A DNA stretch of 64,000 nt from an uncultured Pelagibacteraceae bacterium (GTDB lineage: Bacteria; Pseudomonadota; Alphaproteobacteria; Pelagibacterales; Pelagibacteraceae). The DNA is taken from the NCBI GenBank assembly GCA_902624075.1, contig CACNWC010000001.1, forward strand, positions 92,120-156,119, read 5' to 3'. Below the pieces are notes generated by a model that did no database searches, was not told the origin of the DNA, and saw nothing but the letters and a program-made list of their open reading frames with translations. The position numbers and the translations under genes were made by a program. Below are positions 1 through 9,846 of the stretch, piece after piece. Position 1 is the first letter of the stretch. Each line of letters starts with the position of its first letter.

Positions 1-451
1 AAGATTTGCCTTTCATTATTTTTACTGCTTGTAATCTTTGGATTTCAGTTTCAGCTGTTATTAAATCAGCGATACTTTCTGCTTTTAATAAATTTATCTT
101 CCCATTTTGAAAAGCAAGCTTAGTGAATTCTCCAGGTTCCGCTAATCGACAATTTTTCATTTTTGAAATCTCATTTTGGACTGCTAAAACACCCGCCTTA
201 CCTCCATGAATATGGATTTCGGCCATATCTTCACCAGTATAGCTCTCAGGCCCAGGAAACCATAAAATTATACCTTCATCGATCAGCTCAGAAGTGTTGA
301 TATTGTTTATTTTCCGAAGGGTAGCCACTCTTGGCTCTGGAATTTCTTTTCCTGTGAGAGATTTAATCACTTTTGAAGCCTCTAATCCTGAAACTCTAAT
401 TATTGCAACGCCGGAAACACCAGGGCCTGATGATAGAGCAAAAATTGTCAT
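1..451 (-). CDS. mnmE: tRNA modification GTPase MnmE (5' part of gene; truncated by window edge)
   Basis: Reverse-strand translation begins MTIFALSSGPGVSGVAIIRVSGLEASKVIKSLTGKEIPEPRVATLRKI, typical MnmE N-terminus; continues off the left edge. Confidence 0.9.
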   Translation of the reverse strand, partial: MTIFALSSGPGVSGVAIIRVSGLEASKVIKSLTGKEIPEPRVATLRKINNINTSELIDEGIILWFPGPESYTGEDMAEIHIHGGKAGVLAVQNEISKMKNCRLAEPGEFTKLAFQNGKINLLKAESIADLITAETEIQRLQAVKIMKGKS

Positions 452-2097
452 CAAAGTGATCTTATAAGATTTGTAAAGTCTTTTGCAAATTGTTCTATAT
501 CAAACAAATATGATTTTAAAGCATTCTCTCTGAGTTTATCCCTATATTTTTTATCTACCTGGTTTCTACTTTTAATTAAAAGAGCTTTTTTGAGATAATC
601 TTCTTCATCTTGTGCGATAAAATCATCCAATTCTAAATTTTTATTTATGCTTTCTCCACATCTTGAATTGAAGTTAAATCCTTTCATTGTTAAAACTGGC
701 ACGCCCATTAAAATTGATTGAAAACTTGTAGTTACTCCAGGATAAGGAAACGTATCTAAAGATAAATCTATATTATTAAAACTTTCAATATGTTGTTGCG
801 CTGTTTTTGTTCTACTCAAAATTTCTATTTTATTTAAATCAACATTTTCTTTTGCAAATTTTTCTAATAAAATTTCATTAACTTTCTTTTCATTAAAATG
901 TAATGAATTTTTTAATATTAATTTTGAGTTACTTTTTTGTAAAATTTTACTCCAAATCTTTATGGTATCTAAAGAAATTTTTTGGAAATTATTAAATGAT
1001 CCAAATACAAAAGAACTTTTATCTTTTTTATTTATCTTAATCTCTGGTAAATTATCGGGTTTAGATAATGCATTCCAAATTTTTGGCATAAAAATGATTT
1101 TTTCAGAGTACAAATTTTCTTCTCCTTTTTTGATTAAATTTGGATCTGAAATTAAATAATCAATGTTTTTAATTCCCAATGAATTACAGTAACCTAACCA
1201 CGATATTTGTATTGGAGCACATCTTGCTTTTAATATATTAATTCTATTTTTATATGTATATCCATTCAAATCTATTAAAATATCTAAATCTAATGATCTT
1301 ATAAATTGAACTAATTTTTTATCATCAATTTGAAGAACATCGTGCCATTCATTAAAACTCAATTTTAAATCATTTGTCATTTGATCGTGCTGATGTGTTT
1401 CTAAATTACTAATTGCAATTAATTCAATTTCATCTTTATCAAGATTTTTAATTAAACCATCTAAAAAAAGGGCAACAGAATGATATTTAAAATCTGCGGA
1501 TAAAAAGGCAATTTTTAATTTTTTATTATTATTTTTAGTTTTTTTAAATTCATCTACATCTATTTTTAAAGTTTGATCAAAATTTTTACAAAAATCTAAA
1601 TATTTTTTTTGATCAATTTCACGATGATAATTCATGCCAGCTAAAAAACTTGACCAAATACCTACAAAATTTGGACTTATATTGACTAATTTTTCGTAAT
1701 AATAAGTTGATTCACGCATGTTGTTGTAAAAAAAATTCATTTTTGCTAATCCTTCTAATATTTTTGGATCATCATTATTTTTTTTATATTCACTAATGAG
1801 ATGTTTTTCTAAATACTCAAAATTTATTGCCTTTATGCTTACTAAAATTAAATTATAAAAAGCATCTCTATTAGATTGATCCTCAGAATAAATTTTGTTA
1901 AAGCAAAAAGCAGAAATTTTAAAATCTTTTATTGTGGAATTTTTATTTAAAGCTTTAGATACAGCGTAAATATTCAAAACATTAGTAGGTAATTCTTTAA
2001 AATCTCCAAGACTTTCAATAAAAAAATCTAATTCTGAAAATTTTTTTTCTTCGAAAAGTTTTTTTAATTTAATTTTTTGATCCGTTGATAAGATCAT
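451..2097 (-). CDS. TPR / SPINDLY-OGT-like glycosyltransferase (UDP-GlcNAc:peptide transferase family)
   Basis: ORF; motifs KIAFLSADFKYHSVALFLDGL, DILIDLNGYTYKNR, ISWLGYCNSLGIKNIDYLISDP, DTFPYPGVTTSFQSILMGVPVLTMKG typical of SPINDLY/OGT C-terminal domain. Confidence 0.8.
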   Translation of the reverse strand: MILSTDQKIKLKKLFEEKKFSELDFFIESLGDFKELPTNVLNIYAVSKALNKNSTIKDFKISAFCFNKIYSEDQSNRDAFYNLILVSIKAINFEYLEKHLISEYKKNNDDPKILEGLAKMNFFYNNMRESTYYYEKLVNISPNFVGIWSSFLAGMNYHREIDQKKYLDFCKNFDQTLKIDVDEFKKTKNNNKKLKIAFLSADFKYHSVALFLDGLIKNLDKDEIELIAISNLETHQHDQMTNDLKLSFNEWHDVLQIDDKKLVQFIRSLDLDILIDLNGYTYKNRINILKARCAPIQISWLGYCNSLGIKNIDYLISDPNLIKKGEENLYSEKIIFMPKIWNALSKPDNLPEIKINKKDKSSFVFGSFNNFQKISLDTIKIWSKILQKSNSKLILKNSLHFNEKKVNEILLEKFAKENVDLNKIEILSRTKTAQQHIESFNNIDLSLDTFPYPGVTTSFQSILMGVPVLTMKGFNFNSRCGESINKNLELDDFIAQDEEDYLKKALLIKSRNQVDKKYRDKLRENALKSYLFDIEQFAKDFTNLIRSL

Positions 2098-2104
2098 TTA
2101 GAAT

Positions 2105-3373
2105 TTAAGCAGGCTTATTCATGGAATTAAAAAATTCAGCATTATTTTTTGTATCTTTTAATTTAGAGCTGATAAATTCAATTGCATCCATTGTGCCCAT
2201 CGGAGCTATAATTCTTCTCAAAACATTCATTTTTTGAAGATCATTTTTATCAAACAACAATTCTTCTCTTCTGGTTCCTGATTTAGTAATATCTATTGCA
2301 GGATATATTCTTTTATCTGCAATTTTTCTATCAAGAACAGTCTCGCTATTTCCTGTTCCTTTAAATTCCTCAAAAATTACTTCATCCATTCTACTTCCTG
2401 TATCAATCAATGCAGTCGAAATGATAGTTAAAGAACCACCTTCTTCAATATTCCTTGCAGCACCAAAAAATCTTTTGGGTCTTTGTAGCGCATTAGCATC
2501 AACACCACCTGTTAAAACTTTACCCGAACTTGGTATAACGGCGTTATATGCTCTTCCCAATCTTGTTATTGAGTCCAAAAGTATTACTACATCTTTTTTG
2601 TGTTCAGTTAATCTTTTGGCTTTTTCAATAACCATCTCGGCTACTGCCACATGACGTTGGGCTGGTTCATCAAACGTAGAGCTTATAACCTCACCTTTTA
2701 CAGTTCTTTGCATGTCAGTAACCTCTTCGGGACGCTCATCAATCAACAACACAATTAAATAACATTCTGGATAGTTTTTTGCTATCGAGTTAGCAATACT
2801 TTGTAAGATCATTGTTTTTCCCGCCTTTGGTGGAGATATTATGATTGATCTTTGTCCCTTACCAATTGGGCTCACAAGATCTATCAACCTAGGTGTTAAA
2901 TCTGGTTTTTTTTCTGTTTTAGTGACCTCTACTTCCATTACTAACTGTTTGTCTGGATAAAGAGGAGTTAAGTTATCAAATGCAATTTTATGTCTAGACT
3001 TTTCTGGTTCTTCGAAATTAATTTTGCTTACTTGTAATAATGCGAAATATCTTTCACCTTCCTTCGGAGCTCTTACTGGTCCTTCTACAGTGTCTCCTGT
3101 TCTCAACCCAAATTTTCTTATTTGGCTTGGACTTACATAAATATCATCTGGTCCTGGCAGATAGTTAGATTCCATTGCTCTTAGGAAGCCAAATCCATCC
3201 TGTAACAATTGCAATACTCCGGCACCTGTAATTTCTTCCTTTTCAGCAACTTTTTTTAAAATTGCAAATAAGATTTCTTGTTTTCTGAGTGTACTAGCAT
3301 TTTCAATGCCAAGTTCCTCGGCCTGAGTAATAAGCTGTTCAGATGATTTTAGTTTTAGTTCTTGAATGTTCAT
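2105..3373 (-). CDS. rho: transcription termination factor Rho
   Basis: [67 protein letters not shown] motifs. Confidence 0.97.
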   Translation of the reverse strand: MNIQELKLKSSEQLITQAEELGIENASTLRKQEILFAILKKVAEKEEITGAGVLQLLQDGFGFLRAMESNYLPGPDDIYVSPSQIRKFGLRTGDTVEGPVRAPKEGERYFALLQVSKINFEEPEKSRHKIAFDNLTPLYPDKQLVMEVEVTKTEKKPDLTPRLIDLVSPIGKGQRSIIISPPKAGKTMILQSIANSIAKNYPECYLIVLLIDERPEEVTDMQRTVKGEVISSTFDEPAQRHVAVAEMVIEKAKRLTEHKKDVVILLDSITRLGRAYNAVIPSSGKVLTGGVDANALQRPKRFFGAARNIEEGGSLTIISTALIDTGSRMDEVIFEEFKGTGNSETVLDRKIADKRIYPAIDITKSGTRREELLFDKNDLQKMNVLRRIIAPMGTMDAIEFISSKLKDTKNNAEFFNSMNKPA

Positions 3374-3497
3374 GATTTAAAATTATTAAGGACTTAATAA
3401 TGATGATAATATATATACTATTACAACTTTTACAAGAGTGTTCCAACAATTTTGAATAATCTAAAAATATAACGTTTTTAGCCTTTTTTAAGATAAT

Positions 3498-4016
3498 TTA
3501 GGTTAATTCTCGAGCAAATTCATCTACTTTTGACCAGTCTGTAAATTCGTAAGATTGTGATGTGTCTGTAGGACCGTTTGTTAAAAACATAATAAATTTA
3601 ATGACATATTTGTCAAAAAAACCATAATTTGGATAATCTACTCTACCAGCAAACACACCAATTTTTTTTGGTTTCCAATTAGAGATCTTTAGAAATTTTT
3701 TAATATAAGGATTGGTCTCAGGGGTATTTTTTTCTGGTTTTCTAGCAACAACATTTACTGAAAAAAAAATGCTTTGTTTTTGATCTAATACACTTTTATT
3801 AATGGTAATAAATTTATAAAGTTTTTTAGAATGTTTCCCATATCTAATACTTGCTCCAATAATGATTTTATTAAAGCTAGATAAATCAATCTTTGTTGCC
3901 TCATCCAAAGATATGATTTTAATGTCATTTTTGCTATTTAAAAAATTTGATATTCGTCTACAAATAGTTTCTGTATGGCCATCTGTTGTAGAATAAATTA
4001 TCAAAGTATTGCACAT
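3498..4016 (-). CDS. hemG: flavodoxin-type protoporphyrinogen IX dehydrogenase (HemG-like)
   Basis: ORF; IIYSTTDGHTETICRRI flavodoxin motif, IIIGASIRYGKHSKKL, FFSVNVVARKPEKNTPETNPY; next to hemH. Confidence 0.8.
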   Translation of the reverse strand: MCNTLIIYSTTDGHTETICRRISNFLNSKNDIKIISLDEATKIDLSSFNKIIIGASIRYGKHSKKLYKFITINKSVLDQKQSIFFSVNVVARKPEKNTPETNPYIKKFLKISNWKPKKIGVFAGRVDYPNYGFFDKYVIKFIMFLTNGPTDTSQSYEFTDWSKVDEFARELT

Positions 4017-4025
4017 ATAAAGATA

Positions 4026-5138
4026 CTAGGTTTTGTTCATTACTAGTTCTGGCATTTCTTGGTAATATTTATTATCAAGTTTATACTCTATGTCCTCTTT
4101 GTCCTGCGCTGAACCTTCTGCTTGAGTAAAAGTATACTTTGCAAAGTCTTTACACCAATTTTTGTTTGTATTTAAACATTCTACGGGATAAATATTGCCA
4201 CCTAAATCTTTTGCTTCATTTACTAGTTCATGGCCCAATTCATCAGTAGTCTCTAAACAATCAGCGACAAAGCTAGGCGAGTATATTGCGATTTCTTTTT
4301 TCCCCTCTGAAATTAATTTTTTAACCACATCTTCAGTATAAGGTGTTATCCATTCTTCAGATCCGAAACGACTTTGGAAACTCATAAAACATTGATTTGG
4401 TTTAATATTTTTTAAATTTTTGGTGATTAAACAAAAAGTTTCGAAGCAATGGCGGTAGTAATCGTCCCCTTTGTTTACAATTCTTCTTTTTTGCATTCCA
4501 TGAAAGGTTATTATTAAACTGTCAATATTCTTCCCTTTTTTTTTTAACTCCTCTAATTTAGCATCAACCTGATTAACTGAATTATCAATAAAAGCATGGG
4601 TTCTATGAAAGTTTGTTATTACTTCAAAAGTGGGTATCTTTACTCTTTTAGAAATTTCTTTTGCTAGCGCATCTATACCGGAAGCTATTGTGCTTTCAGA
4701 ATATTGTGGAAACATTGGTATTACTAAAAGTTTTGTAGCCCCAATACCTTTCTTTAAATCTTCCTCCCAGCTATCATAAACTTCATTCACATATGGAGGA
4801 GATAGCAAAAAAGCATGATTTACTTCGACATAACCTTCTGGGTCTATTTTTTTTAATTCTTCACTTACGTTGTTTGTAAAATCTCTTGTATTAGTAATTA
4901 ATGGAAAGCTTTCACCATCCCAAATTCTTGCATATAACTTTGCAGATTTGCGCGGTCTAAAAGGTAATACAAAACAATTTAAAATTATTTTCCAAAGCCA
5001 AGGATTAATATCAACAACTCTTGGATCTCCTAAAAATTTTCGAAGGTATTTTCTCAAAGCCTTAGGAGTAGGTTCTGATGGTGATCCGAGTTGTACAAAT
5101 ACCACCTTCGTTTTTCTTTTTGGGTGTGTATAATCCAT
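4026..5138 (-). CDS. hemH: ferrochelatase
   Basis: ORF; FVQLGSPSEPTPKALRKYLRKFLGDPRVV, LIITFHGMQKRRI, SPSFVADCLETTDELGHE. Confidence 0.95.
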   Translation of the reverse strand: MDYTHPKRKTKVVFVQLGSPSEPTPKALRKYLRKFLGDPRVVDINPWLWKIILNCFVLPFRPRKSAKLYARIWDGESFPLITNTRDFTNNVSEELKKIDPEGYVEVNHAFLLSPPYVNEVYDSWEEDLKKGIGATKLLVIPMFPQYSESTIASGIDALAKEISKRVKIPTFEVITNFHRTHAFIDNSVNQVDAKLEELKKKGKNIDSLIITFHGMQKRRIVNKGDDYYRHCFETFCLITKNLKNIKPNQCFMSFQSRFGSEEWITPYTEDVVKKLISEGKKEIAIYSPSFVADCLETTDELGHELVNEAKDLGGNIYPVECLNTNKNWCKDFAKYTFTQAEGSAQDKEDIEYKLDNKYYQEMPELVMNKT

Positions 5139-5139
5139 A

Positions 5140-6141
5140 TTAATAATCTTTCACCATTTTTACTAAATAATCCATTTTATCAGGTTCTGTCTCTGGTAAA
5201 ACTCCATGTCCTAAATTGAAAATATAAGGATGATCTTTAAATATATCCAGGTATCTTTTTGCCTCTTTTTTTATAATTTCTTTATCAGTTAATAGAATCT
5301 TGGGATCCAATCCTCCTTGAACTGGTATTTTTATTTCTTTTCTAATTATTAAAGGATCAACATCATAATCTATACAAATAGTGCTGGGTTTTATAATTTC
5401 ACAATAATTTTTGTAATCTTTAATTCCTCTAGGAAAACATATAACAGGAACATTAAGTGATTTAGTAAATTCTACTAAAGATGAAGTTGGATTATAGATA
5501 TATTTATAAAAATCTTTTTCTTTTAATAATCCTGCCCAACTATCAAAAATTTGAATAATTTGTGCTCCATTATCAACTTGATATTTAATATGAATCTTTA
5601 AAAATTTATCTAATATATTCAATGTTTCTCTGATCATTATTTCATCATCAAAAAAATTATCCACCAACTTCAATTTAGGAGATTGTCTATTAATCATATA
5701 AACCAATAAAGTCCAAGGTGCGCCCACGAAACCTATAGTATCTTTGTTTTTTACCATTTCATTATTACTAACTAATTTCAATGATTCATAAACTTCATAT
5801 ATATTTTTTACAAAATCGACTTCATTTAATTTTGAAATTTCATTCAAATTTAGTTCTCCTAACAGCGGTCCGAAATCCTTTTTGAATTCTACTTTTTGAC
5901 CCAAGCCATAAGGTAACATTAAAATATCAGAAAAAATTATAGCAGCATCTAATTCAAATCTTTTTAAAGGCTGAAGTGTAATTTCAGAAGATAACTTCTT
6001 GTTTAAACATAATTTTATAAAATCAGGATTTTTTTTTCTAATTTCTCTAAATTCTGGTAAGTATCTCCCAGCTTGTCTCATTATCCATATAGGATTAATG
6101 TTAGTTTTATTTTTGTATATTACTTCTCTTATTGGTGACAT
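5140..6141 (-). CDS. hemE: uroporphyrinogen decarboxylase
   Basis: ORF; PIWIMRQAGRYLPEFRE, AAIIFSDILMLPYGLG, IQIFDSWAG, FNLGHGVLPETEPD. Confidence 0.96.
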   Translation of the reverse strand: MSPIREVIYKNKTNINPIWIMRQAGRYLPEFREIRKKNPDFIKLCLNKKLSSEITLQPLKRFELDAAIIFSDILMLPYGLGQKVEFKKDFGPLLGELNLNEISKLNEVDFVKNIYEVYESLKLVSNNEMVKNKDTIGFVGAPWTLLVYMINRQSPKLKLVDNFFDDEIMIRETLNILDKFLKIHIKYQVDNGAQIIQIFDSWAGLLKEKDFYKYIYNPTSSLVEFTKSLNVPVICFPRGIKDYKNYCEIIKPSTICIDYDVDPLIIRKEIKIPVQGGLDPKILLTDKEIIKKEAKRYLDIFKDHPYIFNLGHGVLPETEPDKMDYLVKMVKDY

Positions 6142-6422
6142 ATTAATAATTAAATATAATTAATAGTATTAGTAGTATAAATTGTGAATAACGATAATTA
6201 AATTTTGTAAACATTTTATGAACTACTTGTTAACATTTAGAACTTAAAAATAACAAAATATATTAGATAAATTGAAGCTAATTAACGAAATCAACAAAAA
6301 CCATATAAACTTTATACAATGTTTAAAAATGTTAATAAAAGCCTTGTTTTACAATGTAAATTTTAAAATGTTAAAATATTAAAATATGATTTAAATAATT
6401 AAAGATTACCAACAGTTTATAC
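6142..6422. other. oriC: putative chromosomal replication origin (oriC) between hemE and ppsR
   Basis: 281-bp very AT-rich intergenic gap; exact DnaA-box consensus TTATTCACA (as TGTGAATAA, 6183-6191), several TTATACA near-boxes; hemE/ppsR flanks as at Caulobacter oriC; genes diverge from this point. Confidence 0.7.
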
Positions 6423-7247
6423 ATGAATTATACATATCAAATATATTTAATTTCTGATTCTACGGGTGAAACTCTAGATAGAATTTTTTTAGCTATAAAA
6501 GCACAATTTCAAAACATTGATTACAAAGTTCATACATATTCTTTTACAAGAACCGAAAATCAAGTTTTAAAAATTTTAGATGATGCTGAAAATAATAAAA
6601 ATTCAGTTATTTTATATTCAATAGTTGACACCAATTTAGCAAAATATTTAGCCAACACGAGCGATAACAAAAAAATTCCATGTTTTGGTGTATTAGGAAA
6701 TTTGATACTTAGTTTTTCAAAATTATTAAATCAAAAAGCGTCTCATCAGCCAAGTGGCCAACATGTTTTAAATGATGAATATTATAAAAGAATAGAAGCA
6801 ATACAATTTACGATGAATCATGATGATGGAAATTTGGTTAAAGAAATAAGTAAATCGGACATTATATTGCTAGGAGTTAGCAGAACCAGCAAAACACCAA
6901 CATCTATCTATCTGGCCAACAAAGGATTTAAAACATCAAATATACCTTTAGTTAATGAAAATTCTCTTCCTCAAACCCTTAAAGACAATCCTAAAATTTC
7001 ATGTGTTGTGGGACTAAATACAGAGCCAGAAAGGTTGGCTGACATTAGAAAAAATAGAATGAATTCATTAAAAGAAACTCAAAATAAATCTTATACCAGT
7101 TTAGAAAAAATAAAAAAGGAAGTGGAAGATGCCAAAAAAACTTTTAGAAAATATAAATGGCCAATGATTGATGTAACAAGAAAATCAGTTGAAGAAACGG
7201 CAGCTTCAATTATAAAAATTTACGAAATATACAAACAGAATGGTTAA
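6423..7247 (+). CDS. ppsR: pyruvate, phosphate dikinase regulatory protein (PEP synthase regulatory kinase/phosphatase, PpsR/PDRP)
   Basis: ORF; YLISDSTGETLDRI, ILLGVSRTSKTPTSIYLANKG, RKSVEETAASI. Confidence 0.92.
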   Translation: MNYTYQIYLISDSTGETLDRIFLAIKAQFQNIDYKVHTYSFTRTENQVLKILDDAENNKNSVILYSIVDTNLAKYLANTSDNKKIPCFGVLGNLILSFSKLLNQKASHQPSGQHVLNDEYYKRIEAIQFTMNHDDGNLVKEISKSDIILLGVSRTSKTPTSIYLANKGFKTSNIPLVNENSLPQTLKDNPKISCVVGLNTEPERLADIRKNRMNSLKETQNKSYTSLEKIKKEVEDAKKTFRKYKWPMIDVTRKSVEETAASIIKIYEIYKQNG

Positions 7248-7824
7248 AATTATTCTTGCCTCCAAAAGTAAAGTAAGAAAAGAAATACTTGATAAAAATA
7301 ATATAATCACTCAAGTTGAACCATCAAATGTAGATGAGAATGTAATTAAAGAAAGTTTATTAAAAGAGAAAGCTTCGCCTGAAATAATTTCAAAAAATTT
7401 AGCTGAATTAAAAGCAAATAAAATTAGTCAAAAAAATTATAATTCTTTAGTTCTGGGTGCTGATAGCGTAATTGATCTAGAAGGTGAGCTAATATCAAAA
7501 CCCAATAATAGAGAAGAAGCAATAAATATTTTAAAAAAATTAAATGGAAAAAAACACAATTTAGTCAGTTCAGTTTGTATCTCTAAAAATGGCTCTATGA
7601 TTTGGAACTATACTGATAAAGCAACATTAACAATGAAAAATATGTCAGAAAATGAATTAACCAATTATTTATCTAAAATAAGTGATGAAAAATTATATGC
7701 GTACAATGTTTATCAAATAGAAGGAGAAGGAAAAAATTTGTTTTCTAAAATTGAGGGAGATGAAAATACAATTATGGGCTTGCCAATTAAAAAAATAAGA
7801 GAATACTTGGATAATTTAATATGA
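7240..7824 (+). CDS. maf: Maf-family nucleotide pyrophosphatase
   Basis: ORF; IILASKSKVRKEIL, LGADSVIDLEG, KLNGKKHNLVSSVCI, AYNVYQIEGEG. Confidence 0.88.
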   Translation: MVKIILASKSKVRKEILDKNNIITQVEPSNVDENVIKESLLKEKASPEIISKNLAELKANKISQKNYNSLVLGADSVIDLEGELISKPNNREEAINILKKLNGKKHNLVSSVCISKNGSMIWNYTDKATLTMKNMSENELTNYLSKISDEKLYAYNVYQIEGEGKNLFSKIEGDENTIMGLPIKKIREYLDNLI

Positions 7825-8615
7825 AAAAGTATGCAGTCATTGGAAACCCTATAGAGCACTCTTTATCACCAATACTTCATAATTACTGGATAGATAAGAA
7901 TAAAATTGAAGCTTCGTACGAGAAAAAACTTATTTCTAAAGACGACCTAGTAAAAGTAATTAATGATGTAAAAGAAGAAAAAATCAATGGTTTAAATGTT
8001 ACCGTGCCTTTTAAAAAAGATGTTATTCCATTTTTAGATGAATTAAGTTTAGAGGCAACAAAGACCCAGTCTGTTAACACTATTTACTCGAAAAATAATA
8101 AAATTATTGGTCATAATACAGATATTAAAGGCTTTGAATTGAATATTAAACAAATCAAGTTTGATGTTGATGGAAAAAATATTTTCATTTTAGGAGCGGG
8201 CGGGGTTGTTCCATCTATTATATTCGCTCTTAATAAAATGGGAGCATCAAGTATAATTGTGAGCAATAGAACAAAAAATAAGGCTGAAAATTTAAAAAAC
8301 TTATTTAATAATATTACAGTTGTTAATTGGGGAGAGGTTCCAAATTTTGATATGGTTATTAATGCAACAAGCTTGGGATTAAAAACTGATGATAAGATAG
8401 GAATAGATTTTTCAAATATCGAAAAAAATAAACTGTTTTACGATGTAATATACAATCCAAAAAATACTAATTTCTTAAAAATAGGCAAAAAATTGGGTCA
8501 TAATACAGAAAATGGAAAATTGATGTTTGTTTATCAAGCTTTAGAAGCTTTTGAAATTTGGCACAATATAAAGCCCCAAGTAAATAATGAAGTTTTAGAG
8601 TTTCTTGATAAATGA
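7821..8615 (+). CDS. aroE: shikimate dehydrogenase
   Basis: ORF; YAVIGNPIEHSLSPILHNYW, GLNVTVPFK, GHNTDIKGF, NGKLMFVYQALEAFEIW. Confidence 0.95.
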   Translation: MKKYAVIGNPIEHSLSPILHNYWIDKNKIEASYEKKLISKDDLVKVINDVKEEKINGLNVTVPFKKDVIPFLDELSLEATKTQSVNTIYSKNNKIIGHNTDIKGFELNIKQIKFDVDGKNIFILGAGGVVPSIIFALNKMGASSIIVSNRTKNKAENLKNLFNNITVVNWGEVPNFDMVINATSLGLKTDDKIGIDFSNIEKNKLFYDVIYNPKNTNFLKIGKKLGHNTENGKLMFVYQALEAFEIWHNIKPQVNNEVLEFLDK

Positions 8616-9184
8616 TTAGAATAGGTATTTTAGGAGATATAGGATCTGGCAAAAGCTATGTTGCAAAAAAATTTGGTTATCCAGTATTTAATGCTGATTT
8701 AGAGGTACACAAATTATATGAGAACAACAAAATAATATTTAAAAAATTAAAAAAAAATTTACCAAATTATTTTCAATCATTTCCAATTAAAAAAAAACAA
8801 GTTTCTCAAGCGATATTAGATAATGAAGATAATTTGACAAAAATTGTCAAAATCGTTCATAAAGAAATAAGAAAAAAATTAAATATTTTTTTGATTAAAA
8901 ATAAAAATAAAAAAATTGTAGTTTTAGATATTCCTTTATTATTAGAAAATAATATTAATAAGAAGAAAGATATTTTAATATTTATAGAAGCAAAAAAATT
9001 CAATATTCTGAAAAGATTAAAAAATAGAAAAAATTTTAATAAAAAATTATTAGATAAATTTAAAAAAATTCAACTATCACTAGATTATAAAAGAAAAAAA
9101 TCAGATTTTATTATCAAAAATAATTTTACAAAAAAATCAGTAAAAGAAGATATAAACAAGATATTAAATAAATTATGTAAATGA
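8612..9184 (+). CDS. coaE: dephospho-CoA kinase
   Basis: ORF; IGILGDIGSGKSYVAKKFGYPVFNADLEVHKLY, VVLDIPLLLE. Confidence 0.9.
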   Translation: MIRIGILGDIGSGKSYVAKKFGYPVFNADLEVHKLYENNKIIFKKLKKNLPNYFQSFPIKKKQVSQAILDNEDNLTKIVKIVHKEIRKKLNIFLIKNKNKKIVVLDIPLLLENNINKKKDILIFIEAKKFNILKRLKNRKNFNKKLLDKFKKIQLSLDYKRKKSDFIIKNNFTKKSVKEDINKILNKLCK

Positions 9185-9846
9185 AGGAAATCGTACTAGA
9201 TACTGAAACAACTGGTATATCGGTGAAAGAAGGCCATAGAATAGTTGAGATAGGGTGTATTGAGCTTAATGATTTAATACCAACTAAAAAAAAATTTCAT
9301 TGCTTTTTAAATCCTGAAAGAAAAGTTTCTGAAAAAGCATTAGAAGTTCATGGTTATACTGATGAATTTTTATCAAAAAAAAAAAAATTCTATGAAATTG
9401 TAGAAGAATTTTTAGATTTTATTAGAGGTAAAAGATTAATAATTCACAACGCAGAGTTTGATCTTTCACACATTAATAATGAATTAAAAATATTAGGTAA
9501 AAATATTATTGAAAATGAAGTTGTTGATACTTTAATTTTAGCAAGAAATAAATTTCCAGGTTCATCAATAAGTTTAGATGCGCTCTGCAAAAAATATAGG
9601 ATTGATAACTCTAAAAGAACTCAACATACTGCTTTAATTGATTGCGATCTATTAGCTAAAGTTTATATAAATTTAATTGATCAAAAAGAACCTAAATTAG
9701 ATTTTCAGTCAAAAGAAATAGAAAGTAATTTCAAAGAAAATAGAAATATTTTATATTTTAAAAAAATTGTAAAAATAACAGAACAAGAAAGGCAAGAACA
9801 CGCAAATTTTTTAAAAAAGAATTTAAAAAAAAATTTTTTTAATTAA
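9181..9846 (+). CDS. dnaQ: DNA polymerase III epsilon subunit (3'-5' exonuclease)
   Basis: ORF; IVLDTETTGISVKEGHRIVEIGCIEL, LIIHNAEFDLSHIN, HTALIDCDLLAKVY. Confidence 0.93.
   Translation: MKEIVLDTETTGISVKEGHRIVEIGCIELNDLIPTKKKFHCFLNPERKVSEKALEVHGYTDEFLSKKKKFYEIVEEFLDFIRGKRLIIHNAEFDLSHINNELKILGKNIIENEVVDTLILARNKFPGSSISLDALCKKYRIDNSKRTQHTALIDCDLLAKVYINLIDQKEPKLDFQSKEIESNFKENRNILYFKKIVKITEQERQEHANFLKKNLKKNFFN

Noticed and set aside
6142-6422. CtrA-type TTAA-N7-TTAA sites in the putative origin
   Set aside because: TTAA spacings found were 3, 4, 6 and 8 nt, not 7
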